Source of the DNA: Monarcha castaneiventris obscurior
Taxonomy: Eukaryota > Chordata > Aves > Passeriformes > Monarchidae
DNA length: 64,000 nt
NCBI GenBank assembly: GCA_026261815.1
Contig: JAMPIT010000484.1
Location: 7,414,501 to 7,478,500, forward strand
Direction: 5' to 3'
Shown: piece after piece, positions 49,900-60,391 of the stretch
Layout of the letters: the number at the start of each line of letters is the position of its first letter
How positions within the stretch are numbered: the first letter of the stretch is position 1
Notes under the pieces: generated by a model
Databases searched by the model: none
What the model was told of the DNA's origin: nothing
What the model saw: the letters and a program-made list of their open reading frames with translations, nothing else
Made by a program: the position numbers and the translations under genes

Positions 49900-51460
49900 C
49901 TCCTCCTAACGGAGTGGTTAAATAGAGGGAGGCGAGGACGAGCACAGCTCGCCGCCGAGCGCAGGAACGGGAGTCGACCCTCGCTCTGGGTTTCTGGATT
50001 CATTATTAGGCTGCGATGTTCCGCGCTCTCTAAAGGAGCGGGCTGGGGGCTGGGGCCAGGGGCTGCGGGCCCTGCGCTTCAGCTGTAGGGACGGGGCGAT
50101 TTTAGAGTTTTTGGGGTTTGCATTTTCCAGTGTGTGAAATAGCATTTTGACGGTTTGAGGAGCAGAAAAGAATGTCCAGTGATCCTGGCAGCGGGGAAAG
50201 ATCATGATTGTATTTGTTAAAAAAAAATCGGAGAGTTTTAGATTTAAAGGAAATTTTAAAAAGGAAAAAAATGCAAACCCCATCACCGATAAGTCACCGC
50301 TCCGGAAACTGTCGGGGGGAGACGGTCCCGCAAGTGAAGGGGCTGCGGCTCAACCCCCGGCAGGCGGGAGCCGAGCCTGGCTCTCCCGCCGCCGCGACAG
50401 ACGGGGCGGGACAACCCACGGGCCGGGGACAGCGGGAGGGACCCCTCTCTCCGTGAGGACACTGCCGGGGGAGGCCGTGGCAGGACAAGGTCCCGGAGGA
50501 CGGGAGCGGGGAGTGCGCATCCCGAGTGGTGCCCATGGAGCCGGTCCCGCTGCCAGGTCCGGGGGAAGCGCCGCCTTCTCCGCACCTCGGGCGCCGGGAA
50601 GAAGTCTGGGCTGCCAGCCGGGAGCCGAAAGCGGGAGCCAGGCGCGGCTGCGGGCCCCGCAGACAGCGCGCAGGCTGCTTCCTCAGCTCTCCTGATGGGC
50701 GAGAGCAGTGCGAAACCCACTCCGAGGAAGGGAATTAAGCGCGTTCTTATCGCATTTTTATAAAAAGCGGCGTTGTTTACAGAGCCGTTGGGGGGGGGCG
50801 GAGGGAGGGCATCCCCGTCACGGCTAAGGGCATCTTCGGGGCACCCTGAAGTGCCGTGTCGGCCGCCGCTGGTGGGCTTGGTCACCTGGCCCCTCCACGG
50901 GGCGGTGGGCAGCCCTCCCCGGACCGGCTATCGCTCTGGCTTCCCCCCGATCTCGGACGCACTGGGAGGGGGCCGCAGCAGCGCGCTCGCCACCGGTCGG
51001 CCCTGGACCCCACCCGGATCTCGCCCGGATAGCGGCACACACAAGCCGCAGATCGCGGGGGAGGGGCGGCTCTGCCAGACACACACACGCCAGAGACTCC
51101 AATTATCTTCTCCCTCACAAGATGTTTCTGCTGTCCACGACTGCTCACACTTCGGCACTCTTGCCAGCAAGCCTCAATAACACAAAACCCGCACAAAAAC
51201 CCCTCTCCCGGCGCCGCAGCCGCGCACACAACAGATTGAGCGGTGCCGGTGCCTCAGGGGGAGGGTTAGAGGTGCCTCCGCTCAGAGAGCGACGTGCCAG
51301 CGCCGCCGTGCTTCCCCCCTCGGCCCGCCCGGCCCGGCGCTTCCCCGAGACCGGGCGGCTCCCAGGTGTGTCCCCACACCGCGCCGGGCACCGGGAAGAG
51401 ACCAACCTATAGGCAGCTGCGTTGCCCTTTTCCCTGCACTCTGCTCTCCAAACGTCTGAG
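49900..51460. promoter_or_regulatory. CpG island 3' of FEZF2
   Basis: This is CpG-dense for most of its length, interrupted at about 50100-50290 by AT-rich DNA. The long ORFs on both strands have no recognisable domain. It is more likely a Polycomb or enhancer island of the FEZF2 domain than a gene. Confidence 0.5.
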
Positions 51461-51469
51461 CAACCAGTT

Positions 51470-52030
51470 TGCTGCTAGAAACATGTTAATTGCCAACGGA
51501 GCTCATTAAGGCATGCACATGCAAAACACAGCGAGGGAGATTAAATGGACAAAAGCGCAATAATGAACTGTCAAAAATCGGACCCATCTACACGACCAGG
51601 AGCACTCAAGAATGAGGCATTTAGAGGCAACAAAGGATTGTCTGGGACAGGAAGAAAGGACGACCTAGACTTTTGTTTAGTCAACACAATTGATTACAAA
51701 TGAGAGATTAACAGGATAGCTTCAGAGTTTTTTTTGAAGGAGGCAGAAGAGAAAAGTCCAATTAAGTGCACCGAATGTTAACTACATTGATTTCCACGGC
51801 CAGCGCTGGAGAAATTCTCATTAAACCATCCCTGGCGATCCCTTTTGGAAAGTAATTTGTCTCCCTGATGGAGCAGAGAAAGGGAGCCATGTAAAGAGAA
51901 AGAAGCGCTAGTTCTTGGCACAATGAGCTTAGGAGACACACTGGAAAGAGCCAAAGGGGGAGTTAATGAGCATCTGACAAGCCGCTTGGACCCGGGCCTG
52001 GAGAGCAGCGATGAAAAGATGGAATTGGCC
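51470..52030. promoter_or_regulatory. Candidate FEZF2 downstream enhancer with SOX motifs
   Basis: This AT-rich, unique block lies about 5 kb downstream of the FEZF2 start. It has an inverted SOX-type pair (AACAAAGGATTGTC, 51629-51642), ACAAT cores at 51686 and 51920, homeodomain cores (GTTAATTGCC, TTGATTACAAATG) and an octamer-like ATGCAAAA. In mouse, an enhancer (E4) about 7 kb downstream of the Fezf2 start is controlled by SOX4, SOX11 and SOX5; this block could be its counterpart. Not aligned. Confidence 0.4.
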
Positions 52031-52529
52031 AACAACTATTCTTTATATCAAACATAAAAAGGCCAATCTGAAACAGGGCTGCTCAAAGCTGGTGGGGAAG
52101 AAAAGAAAGGCCCCCAGTGAGGGGTGGAGTGGAGGGCTCAACTGCCCCATTGGGACGGGGGAAAAAAATGCACTGGCATGTCCCTCTCCGAGAGAGCGGA
52201 GCTGCTGGCCCTCGGCACTACCCCCGGGCGGGTAGGGCAGAGGGGGGCCGGCAGCCCCGGCCCGGAGGCGCTTGCACAGACCCGAACCGTCCCAGGGCAG
52301 CCGAGCTGGGTACAGTTTAACGAAGTTATCCCGCGGAGGGCGATCACCGGTCATCCCAAATCACGGCGGCCTGGCTCTCCCCGAAATCTGCCTTTCTCTT
52401 CCCCAGGGCTGCATTCGCCCGACCCCTCCCGCTGCCCCGGCTGCGGCCCACCCCCCTCCCCGGGGGACCGGGCACCGCGGAGCGCAGCGCAAGGCAACGC
52501 GCGTTGTGTAGACATGGCTCTCTCGGAGG

Positions 52530-52650
52530 CTCTTAAATCAGATTAGAGCTCGTTAATAACAATTTTGGCTTAAGTCTGTGTTGACTTAGGTTTAGGAATG
52601 GCTAAGCACTTTCGCTTATGTCAACACCAGAGCTAAATTGACACATGCCT
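52530..52650. promoter_or_regulatory. Candidate enhancer with inverted forkhead-type sites
   Basis: GTGTTGAC (52578-52585) and GTCAACAC (52620-52627) are exact reverse complements 34 bp apart and match forkhead-type TGTTGAC/GTCAACA. TAATAACAATTTTGG before them carries homeodomain and SOX cores. The block sits just after a CpG-rich stretch. Confidence 0.35.
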
Positions 52651-54589
52651 TTCCCAAACCACCGTGTCCCCCAGGACGCCCAGGTGCCTGCGGGACTTGT
52701 CCTTCTGCCGCTTTAAGCAGTTTTACGGAAGTATTTGCATGATTTTTAAGTAAGCCTGCTGGGCCTCAACTGTGCCAGCCCACCCCTCCGTGTCATCCAC
52801 GACGGTCCCCTCCAGGGACGGGTTTCATGGGCCTCACCATGCGATCAGGGCACTTCTGTTCTTTAGGCTCTTGCTGCCAGCCCTTGCGGTCCTTCCCCAG
52901 CCCTCGCGGTGTGGCTCCTGCCCACTCCCTAACACCTCCTGCCTCTCTCCTCAGGTCCCTCTAACCCCTTTCAAATTTGTACCCCGGATACCTCCAGAAA
53001 GCCGGGGCTGCATTGCCATCCACAGCCGAGCTCTGTGGAGAGAGTAAGGGGCCAGAGGCAGCTGCCCCTGCCGAGGGAAAAGACGGCACGGTGGGTCCCA
53101 GAGGAGGCGTTGCCCTTCAGCCAGCACCGACAGCGGCCACAGCGAGGGCTACCGGCTGCCTGCCCGGCCACTTAAGACTCATTGAGAGCCACATGCAGAC
53201 GGGACAGGTAGACCCTGGGGCTGTGCAGGCAGAGGAGGCCACCAGCAGGGAAAGGCACCCACCCCTCGGACTGTGGTGCGGGGGGGGGGCGGGTTACTGC
53301 CTCGGGACACGGTCGCCCCATGCCCTTCCTCTCCTGAAGATTCCTGCACACAGACCTCACACCACGGCCGGCTTTGCCCTAAGCAGTCGCCCTCCCACTT
53401 CCCCCTTGCTGCTATCCTCCCCACCTTCTCACCAGTCCTCTCACAGGTACGGTGCTGTGCTGACCAACACCATCACCACGGGGCCTTAGTGAAGACACAT
53501 AAGGGGAAGGGGGAAATGCTCTTACCAGCTGGTTTCTACCACACATCCTGATTCTCCAGGTAACACTGTCCCAACTTTTAAACCCACTCCTAGCCTACTC
53601 CTATTGCTAACCCTGTCTAGCCCAAAGCCGTGGCCTCGTGTTATTTGTATTTATCTCACTGGTTTATTGCAATTGCTTAATTGAATCATGGGCAACACGT
53701 GCCCTCAATTAAAAATTAAAAAAAAAAAAAAAAAGGAAAAGGGTACATTTAGACGTCTCTGCTCTCTGTTTTACGGGCTACCTCTCCTCGTAAGGTGTTG
53801 AAGCTGCAGCTGGGCCATATAGCTCAGCCCTCAGGGAGCCCTCGGGCGTGCTCCCCAGGGAGCCCAAACAGCCGTTCAGTGCAGGTGCTTCAAGTCACCA
53901 GTGATCTTAAACGCTTCTTTAAGGTGACTCCAGTAAGAGCGTGTTTAGTCACCGAAGCACCTTATTGTCCCCAGTGGGGACAAAATGCTGTCAGACACAG
54001 ACTACAGAAAAGGTCCGCTCCCAAAATTCTGAGTGTGTAAGCCCGAAACAACACAAAACTTGTCTTCTACAAATATTTGCATCTTTGCCGTCTTCTGCGT
54101 TTGCAGAAGAAGCAGTCTGATGACAAACTTTAAAAGAGATCTGATCCGGAGGCAGAAGTACTCCCAGCCGATGGGACAAGGAGTGGGGACCTCACTGGAC
54201 CCGCTTCGCCTTGCCCGGCTCCTCGCCGAGCCTTTCGGAGCCCCTTCCGGGCCGCCCCAGACCGCGGGCAACGCGCACAAACGGGGCCACAGCAGTGGGG
54301 GTGGGGGGCAGCGGTAGCCCCCGTCCCAGCCCGTGGGGCTGCTCTGCCGGCGGCGGCCAGGAGCCCAAACAACTGGGATGTGCGCTTTGAACCACTTGGG
54401 AGACCGAGGCCACGGGAGCCAGGTATTTTCCCACATCAGCGCCGCTGCCCCACTGCAATGGAGACGATTATCCTATGAAGGGCTCAGGCGTTTAAACCAC
54501 AGAGAGCACCTGAGACCTCCGGCAGCCGCGTTCCCGAGGTCCCGTTAACTGTCAGATACTCCTTCTACTGTCTTCCTCACTGCTGCCAG

Positions 54590-54750
54590 TTGCCAAGATA
54601 TTTCACACAAATAGAAGCTGATTTATTATCAGCCTTTTCCTTCTGATTCATTATGTTAATGAATTGAGATACTACCAACACTGGATTATCGTATCTATCA
54701 ATGAATTCAGCAAAAGAAAGCTAATTATAGAGAAAAAAGCTAAGTGTACC
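54590..54750. promoter_or_regulatory. Candidate enhancer with homeodomain inverted repeat
   Basis: ATTCATTA, TGT, TAATGAAT (54646-54664) is a perfect inverted repeat with a 3-nt spacer. It is followed by GGATTATCG and GCTAATTATAG. It lies between two CpG-rich blocks. Confidence 0.35.
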
Positions 54751-54959
54751 CGGAAACTTTTATACAAAGAAACGTCCGAGAAATAGAGCAAAGCGGCTGC
54801 AAGTAGTTTAAGCCCCTTCTAAACACAGCTTCCAGTTGACTGGGGACTGCGACACTTTGGATCATATAGACAAACCTTTTTCCTAGGGATTTACGGATAC
54901 GTTTTTTACCGTTAACATTATTACGAGCGTTTCCAAGGAATCAAACCCGCTGCCCAGAG

Positions 54960-55330
54960 CTTTCCTGGGAATCTCGGCGCCGTTGAGTGAGGGAGGACAC
55001 ACACAATGCGCTTCCCGTTCCCTCTCCCCGCTCACCGTTCTCGGCGGCGGGCAGTCCCCGCGCCCCGATCACGACCGACCGCCACCCGTCTGTCCTCCCC
55101 CGTGCCACAGCGAGCTCATTTCACACCGGGCTACCACCGAGAAATGGGGGTTGGTTTGTTTGGAGTTCTTTTGTCCCCTCCTTTCTCCCTTTCCCACAGT
55201 CGCTTGGCTCGGTGTCTCCCCAGCTCGAAGCAGCACTGCCCCTCGGGCAGCGCCCGAACCGGCGGGGCGCGGGGCGAGCGCGGCCGCGGAGCGCAGCGCG
55301 CAGGTTCGCCCCCGCTGAACAAAGCTGCCG
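54960..55330. promoter_or_regulatory. CpG-rich block, last in the FEZF2 domain
   Basis: The CpG density is high, then falls for the rest of the window. No gene start is visible beside it. It may mark the outer edge of the FEZF2 regulatory domain. Confidence 0.45.
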
Positions 55331-57237
55331 GCATGTGCTTCACTGGAGCACATTATCCTCCGGAAGCTTTTATTGAGCAACAGTCAGAGCTCCGTGAATG
55401 AAGCTATTGGAACACATACGAACTAAATGGGTAAAGAAAGGCAAGTCTGGTTACCAAAATTGCATTTCCCATTTCCCATTCACCGCAGTGAGGCAGGTAC
55501 TTATTTACTGCGGCTTCAAGCTACGTAATTAGTAAAAGAGACTGTAATTTACCTAAAGGAAGGCATTTTTTGTCCTTTTATTAATTTGCAATAGATTTGT
55601 AAAATAATCTTACAGCAGCTGGCTCTGCTTGAATCTGTTTCAAAAGTGTGATGTAAATACCGTCTCACACTATTTTGTTGCCTATTAGGGTTTTCTGGTA
55701 GGTGATACGACTGAGAGTGAAGGGACAGAACACCACACATTTATTTTTAAGATCATCATCACAGCGATAAAACTTATGGGAAGAAGTGAGCATACTTTCT
55801 ATATGTATGCGTTAAAAAACAGACATATCCAAAGTAAGTCAAATGGAAAAGCTACAACCGGAAGGCTACATACACAGCGGGTACAACTTAGCGCATTTTC
55901 AAGAGCTGTTTTAGCTGTGTTTAAAAGGAGTAGCAAATTCCCAAATCAAATCACCCTATTTATAGCAAAGACAAAGAGTTTCACACAGCAGGAGGATGTA
56001 CTAAAGAACCATTTTCCCCCACCTGTTTCCTTAGCAAGAGTTTAAGTCTCTCTACATCTTCCTAGTAATCGCGTATCTGAAGTAATTTAGCTCATACTTA
56101 TTATGAAATATGAAGAGTGCAAATAATCGATCTGGGATTCATTACATTTAGATTTTTCAGCCGTAAACTTCTGAGATTTTAATCTTCACTCAGCCGATTA
56201 AGATTTCATATCCAAGTCAGAGGAAAATAAATACCATACCTAAGCACAATATTTATCACTGGCCTACTCACTCTTCACGCTTGGCTGCAGCAGGCACCAA
56301 CTTACATCCAACTCATACATGCAATGCAACACTGAGATCCAAGAGGCAGTGACTACAGGATCAAAGCTTTATTTCAAATATAACACAGTATATCCATGGA
56401 TTATAATCCTTGAGCAAACAAAATATCACAGTAATGAAGACCTTAGCATTACAAATATGTTAAAACAGCTTGCATTTGGGGTGATATTTGAGGTCAAGTT
56501 GTATCTGAACACAACTATTAAAATATTATGAAAATTACCATTATGGAGTAAATAATGTTTTCTTTCAGATATAACCTCTAAAAGTACATTCCATTTTAAA
56601 TTTGGTTTTCTTATTTTTCAGTACCAACAAGCTCAAACTGAGCATCTACATCCCCAACCCTGCTCTATGTGAATGCAAAAGACAGAAATGAAAAACTAAA
56701 AGCTCAGCCTAAAAATTAGCTCCCAAATTCTATGAAAACATGATCCTGAATAAATACAACCAAGAGGATACCATAATCATGCGTCTAAACCAACTTACTA
56801 TTTCAAATGTACTTTGAAATTAAATTAATAGGCTTGCAAAATATTCTGTAGAGTCAGAAATTTCTTATGCCAGGGAAGACTAACATGCTTTGCCTTCTGC
56901 TCCTGCCCCCACAGCCAGAATAACTGAGAAAGTAAAAAGCTTGGGAACGTGATGGTAGAGGTGATGGGTGAACAGGCTGTGCTCCTGGGTTAGTACTGGG
57001 GTTACTCATCTGTGCATTAACCTAGAAAAGTATGATTAATTATTTCTTCTTGCAAGATGCTCCAGGATTAACTTACAAACAGGAAAAACCTTGGGTTTCC
57101 TCACTGCTCTTCACTTAATTGCTGTCCCCAGACTACCAGACAAGCACAAGAAGCAACAGGCCCCTAGGACCACTGCACCTTAAGCATAATGTATTGTAAC
57201 ACAAAAGGGCAAGCAGCAAGACTACAGAGTGACGAGT

Positions 57238-57320
57238 TTGGTTTGGTTTTGGTTTGTTTGTTTGTTTTGGGGTATTTTTGGTTTTTTTGGGGGGTGTGGT
57301 GCGGTTTTTTTGAGAGAAAA
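57238..57320. repeat. T/G low-complexity stretch
   Basis: Irregular TTTGG/GTTTG-type units and T runs on the + strand, almost free of A and C in the first 60 bases. It is a decayed simple repeat. Confidence 0.75.
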
Positions 57321-60176
57321 AAACATTTACTCGGGATGCATAGGAAATTACAGAAGATATATATGATGCAATATCTGTATTTTATATTTTTTGGTATATA
57401 TAAAAGCTTGGGATAAGATGGGATATAACTACATGTTTGAGGTAACTGCCTTGATTTGGTGAAGAATACCCATTCAAGATCTCATAGGAGACCAATATTA
57501 AATCATATTAGTAGAAATCACTTTGGGGGATTCTTAAATTCTTTTTAAGCACACTGAAGTTTAACATTTGCTTTCTCAAATCTTTATCTATAAAAAGGCA
57601 AGTATCAAGCTAGCCCAGCCATAGTAAATTATACTAAACAAATCTAAGTAGAACAGGAGATACCATATAACTATGTTCTGCACCACTGCATGCCCCAGCT
57701 CAGGAGACACTTGCTCTTGTACCTTAGTGGCCTTGCTGTGTTGCCCCTGCCCCTATTGCTGTGCTGTTTCACAGTCATAGTCAGTTGCATCTGTTTCAAA
57801 CTACAGGCCAACATGAAGGTCCTTGTCTCTGAGAGCAGTCACCTACACACATTACTGCTTTAAATGTTTCTCTTCATTCAGTTTTTCCTTTTCTCGACAT
57901 GCTCCTACATAGTTTTCCTTGAACTAGTTGTCCTATTGCTTCTAAAGTTAAAGTTCTAAAGCGGCAGTAAAAAAAAAGTTAAATTCCTTCTTTGAAGATA
58001 ACTTCATTTTACTCTCAAGCATGCTGTGTGAGCACCTAACTGTGGCATGGTGACTACTCTAATCCTGCTTGCAGGTGCCTTTCATGCAGGTTGCCAAATT
58101 CTCACCCATCGAGCTTCCATGCCCTCACTGTCCACACACTTAGATCTCTGTCCAGGGGAAATCACAAGGGCAAGGAGATAGTGAGCATCTGCATTGTGTC
58201 CCAGTGATTAGGTGGAGTCGAAAGAGATAAAGATCCAGATTATTCACATGTATAAAGTACTTAGGGGCCCAGATTTTAGTTTAAGTGATTTCCCTTTGGA
58301 TGCAAAGAACGGGATGAATCCCATTCTTTGTTAGCAACTAACTGCTCATCCATCCCTTCATTCTGAGCATCATGTATAATAAGTTTTCCCTTCTTGTGTG
58401 CTCAACCGGTTCCAATTACTTGCTTTTTAAATGTGAGCTCTACAACTGTAAGATCATACACATTCCCACTAAATCAGATTGAGAATCACATTGTGAGTTT
58501 ACAGAAGAAAATATTACCAAGTTGTCTTTGTGACAGAACACTGAGTAGGTATAAAATTGCAACGATCTCTATGCCAAGTTTTTTTTAAGCTCTCAGCTTG
58601 TAAGATGAAAGCCTAATTTGATATTTTTGTAGTTATATAACAGTTCTAATATTTTGTGACATTTTGTATTGTGACACTATAGATGAAATTGTCATCGGAC
58701 TGACACCCTTTACTGTTTATTCCTTAATTACAACTGTTAACAACACTGCAGAGAAGCGTGCTAATCTGCCATCACATATTATGAAAACAACGTTATTGTT
58801 ACAAACACCAACACCCACTCAACAGGATAATTCTAAGATGGCAGTTTCTGTAAAAAGTTATCAGTTTAATGGACACTTCAATAGAAAAAGTTTAAACTGA
58901 ACTCTTAATATTCCTGTGGAAAATATACAACAATTTTATATTGCACCTAAAGTTTGGATTTTATTGTGTCAGTGATTCTTCATACTACATAGGGATATAA
59001 TTTTTTTTGAATAGTGGGGTTTCTATGTAGTGTGAAGATGCATAGCTCAGATAACTAGCAGCCCAGCAATATTTGTAATCATTACATTTTCATATCCTCA
59101 GACACAGGCAGAGGAACTTTTTTTTTTCCTACTACTTCCAGGTTGGGGTGGAATAATGTTGTTGCAGGAGATTAAATTTTAACAGTATATTGACTCAAGT
59201 CCACGTTCTTCACAATAAAATAAATTAATATTTTCTAGGCTTCTTTTGCTTAGGAAAGATTCATTTTCTGCAGGCCATGCTACACACCAGGAAGGATCTT
59301 CCACTGAGCTGACATTTTTAGAAGTTCTGTACCAGTGAATTTTTCATACCTAGTTAGCTCAGCACAATTAAAACCCACTGATACTATGCCTCTGTAGGTG
59401 AAAGCTGAGAAGCTGTTCAGTGGCTGAAAATGAAAATATTATATCCTCAACTTCTGTATATGCTTTGTTCTTAGCCACTGCCAGTTACCTTTCAGTTTGC
59501 TTCTTTCAAACTTTTCACATCTCAGAAAGAGATCTCACTTGTAGATTATATCAGCAGAAAGAAAACAGTATTAAGAGCAGCCTAGAAGTAGCAAAAAGCC
59601 CTAGAGATTTGTTTGCCCACCCGTTAGACAAGAAATACAATGTAGGCAAAAGGCCGCTGGGAAAAGCTGCCTGGAGTGAGGTGTAGAAGCAATGAAAGTG
59701 GCAATGGCAAAAATCAGGGAAAATAAGATGCAGAAATTCAAGTTTGTTCCTTCTACAACTGCTCTCATTAAGGTTCTTCCACTGACTCCTGGTGCTCAAC
59801 CAAGGCTACTCTAATGCACAGTCTGCCTTTTCTGCTAACAGTAAATTCTTCCTTTCTCCCTCATCCCTGAGCAGGCATGCAGCACAGATGACTGAAGTGA
59901 AGAAAGATAATGCAAGATTCTGTCTTTACTTACCGCACTTATATGTAGAAGCAGAGGATTAAAAATAACATAAAACTTCTCTCATACTGAAAACCCAGTT
60001 GCCTTGGTGTTAATCTATACAGCAATGTTTCTCATTCTTGATCATAAAAGCCTGTTTGAAGATTGCTTCTCTAGTACAGAATAAAAATAAGGAATTGTAC
60101 ACAATGCAATAATGGAATCAAATTATCCTATATAATTAATTTTCATTTAAATTATTTACATTTCAGTTTAATGGCA

Positions 60177-60182
60177 TGATAT
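60177..60182 (-). terminator. Possible C3orf14 poly(A) signal
   Basis: ATTAAA on the minus strand lies about 65 nt after the stop codon. No AATAAA was seen on this strand in the next few hundred bases, apart from one overlapping the stop codon (60247-60252). Weak evidence. Confidence 0.3.
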
Positions 60183-60247
60183 TCTGTTGCCTGATCTGGC
60201 TGATCTTCTCTGCTTAAGTGATAAATTACAAAACAGAACTAAAATGT

Positions 60248-60391
60248 TTATTTTTGTGAATCTTCTTCTGGGTAGTTTATGCTCTGCTTTGTAGCTTTCA
60301 TTTTCTTATAGCCAATAGGAACTTCTGCTCTTCCTAAAAGAAACTCTTCCCACTTGGGAAGAGATTCTTTTATTGATGCCCAATAGAGAGT
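60248..60391 (-). CDS. C3orf14: C3orf14 terminal coding exon (47 codons plus stop)
   Basis: The minus-strand acceptor ctttctcag precedes ACTCTCTATTGG. It reads [20 protein letters not shown], then [10 protein letters not shown] and a Lys/Glu-rich tail to TAA at 60248-60250. The WAS…PKWE.FLLGRA core is the conserved part of the family. Confidence 0.94.
   Translation of the reverse strand, partial: TLYWASIKESLPKWEEFLLGRAEVPIGYKKMKATKQSINYPEEDSQK

Larger units (their letters stand above)
49191..60247. other. Intergenic region between convergent FEZF2 and C3orf14
   Basis: I find no gene. The first 6 kb alternate CpG-rich blocks (about 49191-49480, 49900-51460, 52150-52510, 54150-54420, 54960-55330) with AT-rich candidate enhancers. 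From about 55400 to 60247 the DNA is AT-rich and unique-looking, with a T/G low-complexity stretch at 57238-57320, an A run at 53718-53734 and no recognised repeats. Confidence 0.75.

Noticed and set aside
50204..50885. Long ORFs on both strands in the CpG island 3' of FEZF2
   Set aside because: Low-complexity Pro/Arg/Gly-rich products with no family resemblance.
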